A DNA stretch of 64,000 bases, taken from positions 17,571 to 81,570 of the forward strand of contig NZ_MLYP01000021.1 of the NCBI RefSeq assembly GCF_001866645.1, read 5' to 3'. The position numbers were made by a program, and so were the translations under genes. This document shows positions 62,665 through 64,000 of the stretch, piece after piece (position 1 is the stretch's first letter; each line of letters starts with the position of its first letter). Below the pieces are notes generated by a model, which saw only the letters and a program-made list of their open reading frames with translations, was not told the origin of the DNA and made no database searches. The stretch comes from Streptomyces colonosanans. GTDB taxonomy: Bacteria > Actinomycetota > Actinomycetes > Streptomycetales > Streptomycetaceae.

Positions 62665-63856
62665 TCAGGCAGCCACCTGGGGCGGCGCCCCGGGTGGTCT
62701 TACGCCCTCAGCACCAGCCGGGTCGAGACCAGCCCGGACGAGCATCACGCGTGCGGAGTTCTTGTCCCGGGAACTCACGGTCCCGCATGCGGTGCAGGTG
62801 CAGGTGCGCTCACCCAGCGGCAGTGCGTGCTTGGCTCTCGCTCCGCACTGCGCGCAGTCCATCGTGGTGTGCGCGGGGTGTACCAGGTGCACGGTGCGTC
62901 CGTGCTTGCGGCCCATCTCGATCAGGGCCTGCTTGGTGGCGCCGATGGCGGCGTCGGCGGCCTTGCGCGCCATCGAGGTCCTGGCGAGGAACTTCGGCTT
63001 GAAGTCCTCCACGGCCAGGGCGTCGTGGTCGGCCACGACGGACTTGGCCCACTTGCGGCCGGTGTCCTGGCGTCGGCGTGCGACCTTCTTGTGCAGTTTG
63101 GCGCGCAGTCGTTTCGCTTCGCGGTAGCCCTTCGAGGCAGCCTGCCCCTTCTTCGGCTTGCGGCGGGCCATCATCCGGTCGTACCGGGTCAGCTTCTGCC
63201 TGGCCTTCCCGCCGTGCCCGGCGTGCGGGAGGTGTGGGTGTCGGATGTCGTGGTGGCAGTGTCCTTCACGCCCCAGTCGATACCGATCACCGCGCCGGTC
63301 TGTGGCAGCGGCTGAATCTCGGCGGGGACGACGAAGCTGGCGTACCAGTGGCCGACAGCGTCCCTGTACACGCGTACCGACGACGGGTCTGCAGGCAGCT
63401 TTCGCGACCACACCACGGTCAGGGCGATCCCGCCCGCCAGGTGCAGACGGCCGTCCTTCAGACTAAAGCCGCGCCGGGTGTAGTTGAGGGCGGGCCTCGC
63501 CTCGCGCTTCTTCTTGTGGCGAGGCATCCCGGCCCGGCTCGCCATGGGCAGCCGGTCTTCGATGTCCTTGCGCGCCTTGGCACGGGACTTGCCGAAGTCG
63601 CGGATGATCTGCTGCTGCGGAACCGAGCTGCCCTCGCGCAGCCACGGGATCGCCTTGCGCGCCTGGGTCAGCATCCTGTCGAGCTGCGCCGGCCCGCACG
63701 TCCGCCTGCCCCGGTGGCCTTGCTGTGCAGGTGCACGGCCTTGGACTTGGACACGCACTCGTTCCACACCCAGCAGCACCGGTCCCACTCCGCCATCAGG
63801 ACCCCGCGGGCAGCGGACGACACACGCAGCCGGAACGTGTACCGGGCATGCCCCAC
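62665..63856 (-). pseudogene. tnpB: tnpB RNA-guided endonuclease gene with two frameshifts
   Basis: Read leftwards from GTG 63856 (VGHARYTFRLRVSS). The first frame covers WDRCCWVWNECVSKSKAVHLHSKATG and ends near 63705. A one-base loss moves it to the next frame (TCGPAQLDRMLTQ, QQQIIRDFGKSRAKA, then RuvC I GIDWGVKDTAT), and a second loss near 63233 moves it again (HLPHAGHGGKA). The last frame has RuvC II ALAVEDFKPKF, zinc-ribbon CAQCG and CTACG, and RuvC III SRDKNSARV. All catalytic residues are still present, but the chain is broken twice, so no active nuclease is expected unless these are sequencing errors. Confidence 0.85.
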
Positions 63857-64000
63857 CCCGTCGGGCCCCGTCGCTGCCGCCACGCCATCACCCCCGCCCG
63901 CGTTCCGGTCACCCACCCCTGACCGGACGACCGTACGTGCGAGATCCGCACGCCCGCGCCCCCTCCCACCACCATCACCCCCATCGGCGAACCCAGGCAC

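Larger units (their letters stand above)
62626..64000 (-). mobile_element. IS605/IS1341-type element carrying TnpB, left part outside the window
   Basis: The right end is recognised by the terminal TCAA (complement at 62626-62629) next to the subterminal hairpin, then the decayed tnpB. No tnpA-type Y1 transposase is seen in the window. The left end must lie beyond base 64000. Moved by a Y1 transposase elsewhere, if still mobile. Confidence 0.75.

Overview
The window is high-GC actinobacterial DNA and almost certainly a Streptomyces chromosome. The reasons are the G/C-rich third codon positions, the many GTG starts and ATGA/GTGA stop-start overlaps, and the set of streptomycete-type families (DUF397, DUF574-type methyltransferase, DUF6421, DUF6986, DUF6214, Opp and sugar ABC importers with TAT or Sec lipoproteins). 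I see no rRNA, tRNA, replication origin or CRISPR array. About 60 intact genes and four decayed genes are called, plus one IS605-type element running off the right edge.

Layout. 1-5.2 kb: the end of an RsmC/RlmG-like methyltransferase; a class II aldolase and SIS-domain pair beside a wrecked DeoR regulator whose 3' end has been amplified into a 25-bp tandem repeat; and a GH15 glucanohydrolase. 5.3-10 kb: a small membrane protein, a decayed LuxR fragment, a divergent TetR/F420-type nitroreductase pair with an operator array, a geranylgeranyl-reductase-like flavoprotein and an M20 peptidase. 10-10.6 kb: a long palindromic MITE-like element beside a gutted metallo-beta-lactamase gene. 10.6-17.7 kb: a phosphotransferase-like gene and a complete oppABCDF operon. 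17.9-20 kb: a kinase-NUDIX fusion, a small secreted protein and a NUDIX hydrolase. 20.3-28.1 kb: an alpha-galactoside module (ABC importer, secreted GH27 alpha-galactosidase, ROK kinase, LacI regulator).

28-40.8 kb is mostly central metabolism: a DUF6986 aldolase-like protein, EtfBA, flavin reductase, thioredoxin-like protein, acyltransferase, transglutaminase plus B3/B4 pair, a DUF6421-SDR-threonine aldolase operon, GDPD, GNAT and VOC proteins. 40.8-51.1 kb holds regulator/target pairs with visible operators (MarR-FUSC, ArsR-old yellow enzyme), an M56-like peptidase, PAP2, HAD, TetR, DUF6214 and an FprA-type ferredoxin reductase. 51.2-54 kb is a reactive-sulfur module: a CstR-like repressor, a TauE/SafE transporter and a metallo-hydrolase with two rhodanese domains, linked by near-identical boxes. 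54-60.4 kb: a beta-propeller protein, an orphan DUF397 protein, and a split two-component system whose response regulator and intervening CxxC membrane protein each carry a copy of one 18-bp palindrome, followed by a DUF574 methyltransferase. 60.5-64 kb: a FAD aromatic hydroxylase, an unknown protein and a frameshifted TnpB element with its right-end hairpin.

Several loci pair a regulator with palindromes in its own or a neighbouring promoter, so local regulation can be proposed directly from the sequence. The best leads for new biology are the twin-operator two-component locus (55.8-59.3 kb), the sulfur-sensing module with a divergent TTG-started small ORF (51.3-54.2 kb), and the uncharacterised DUF6421 operon.
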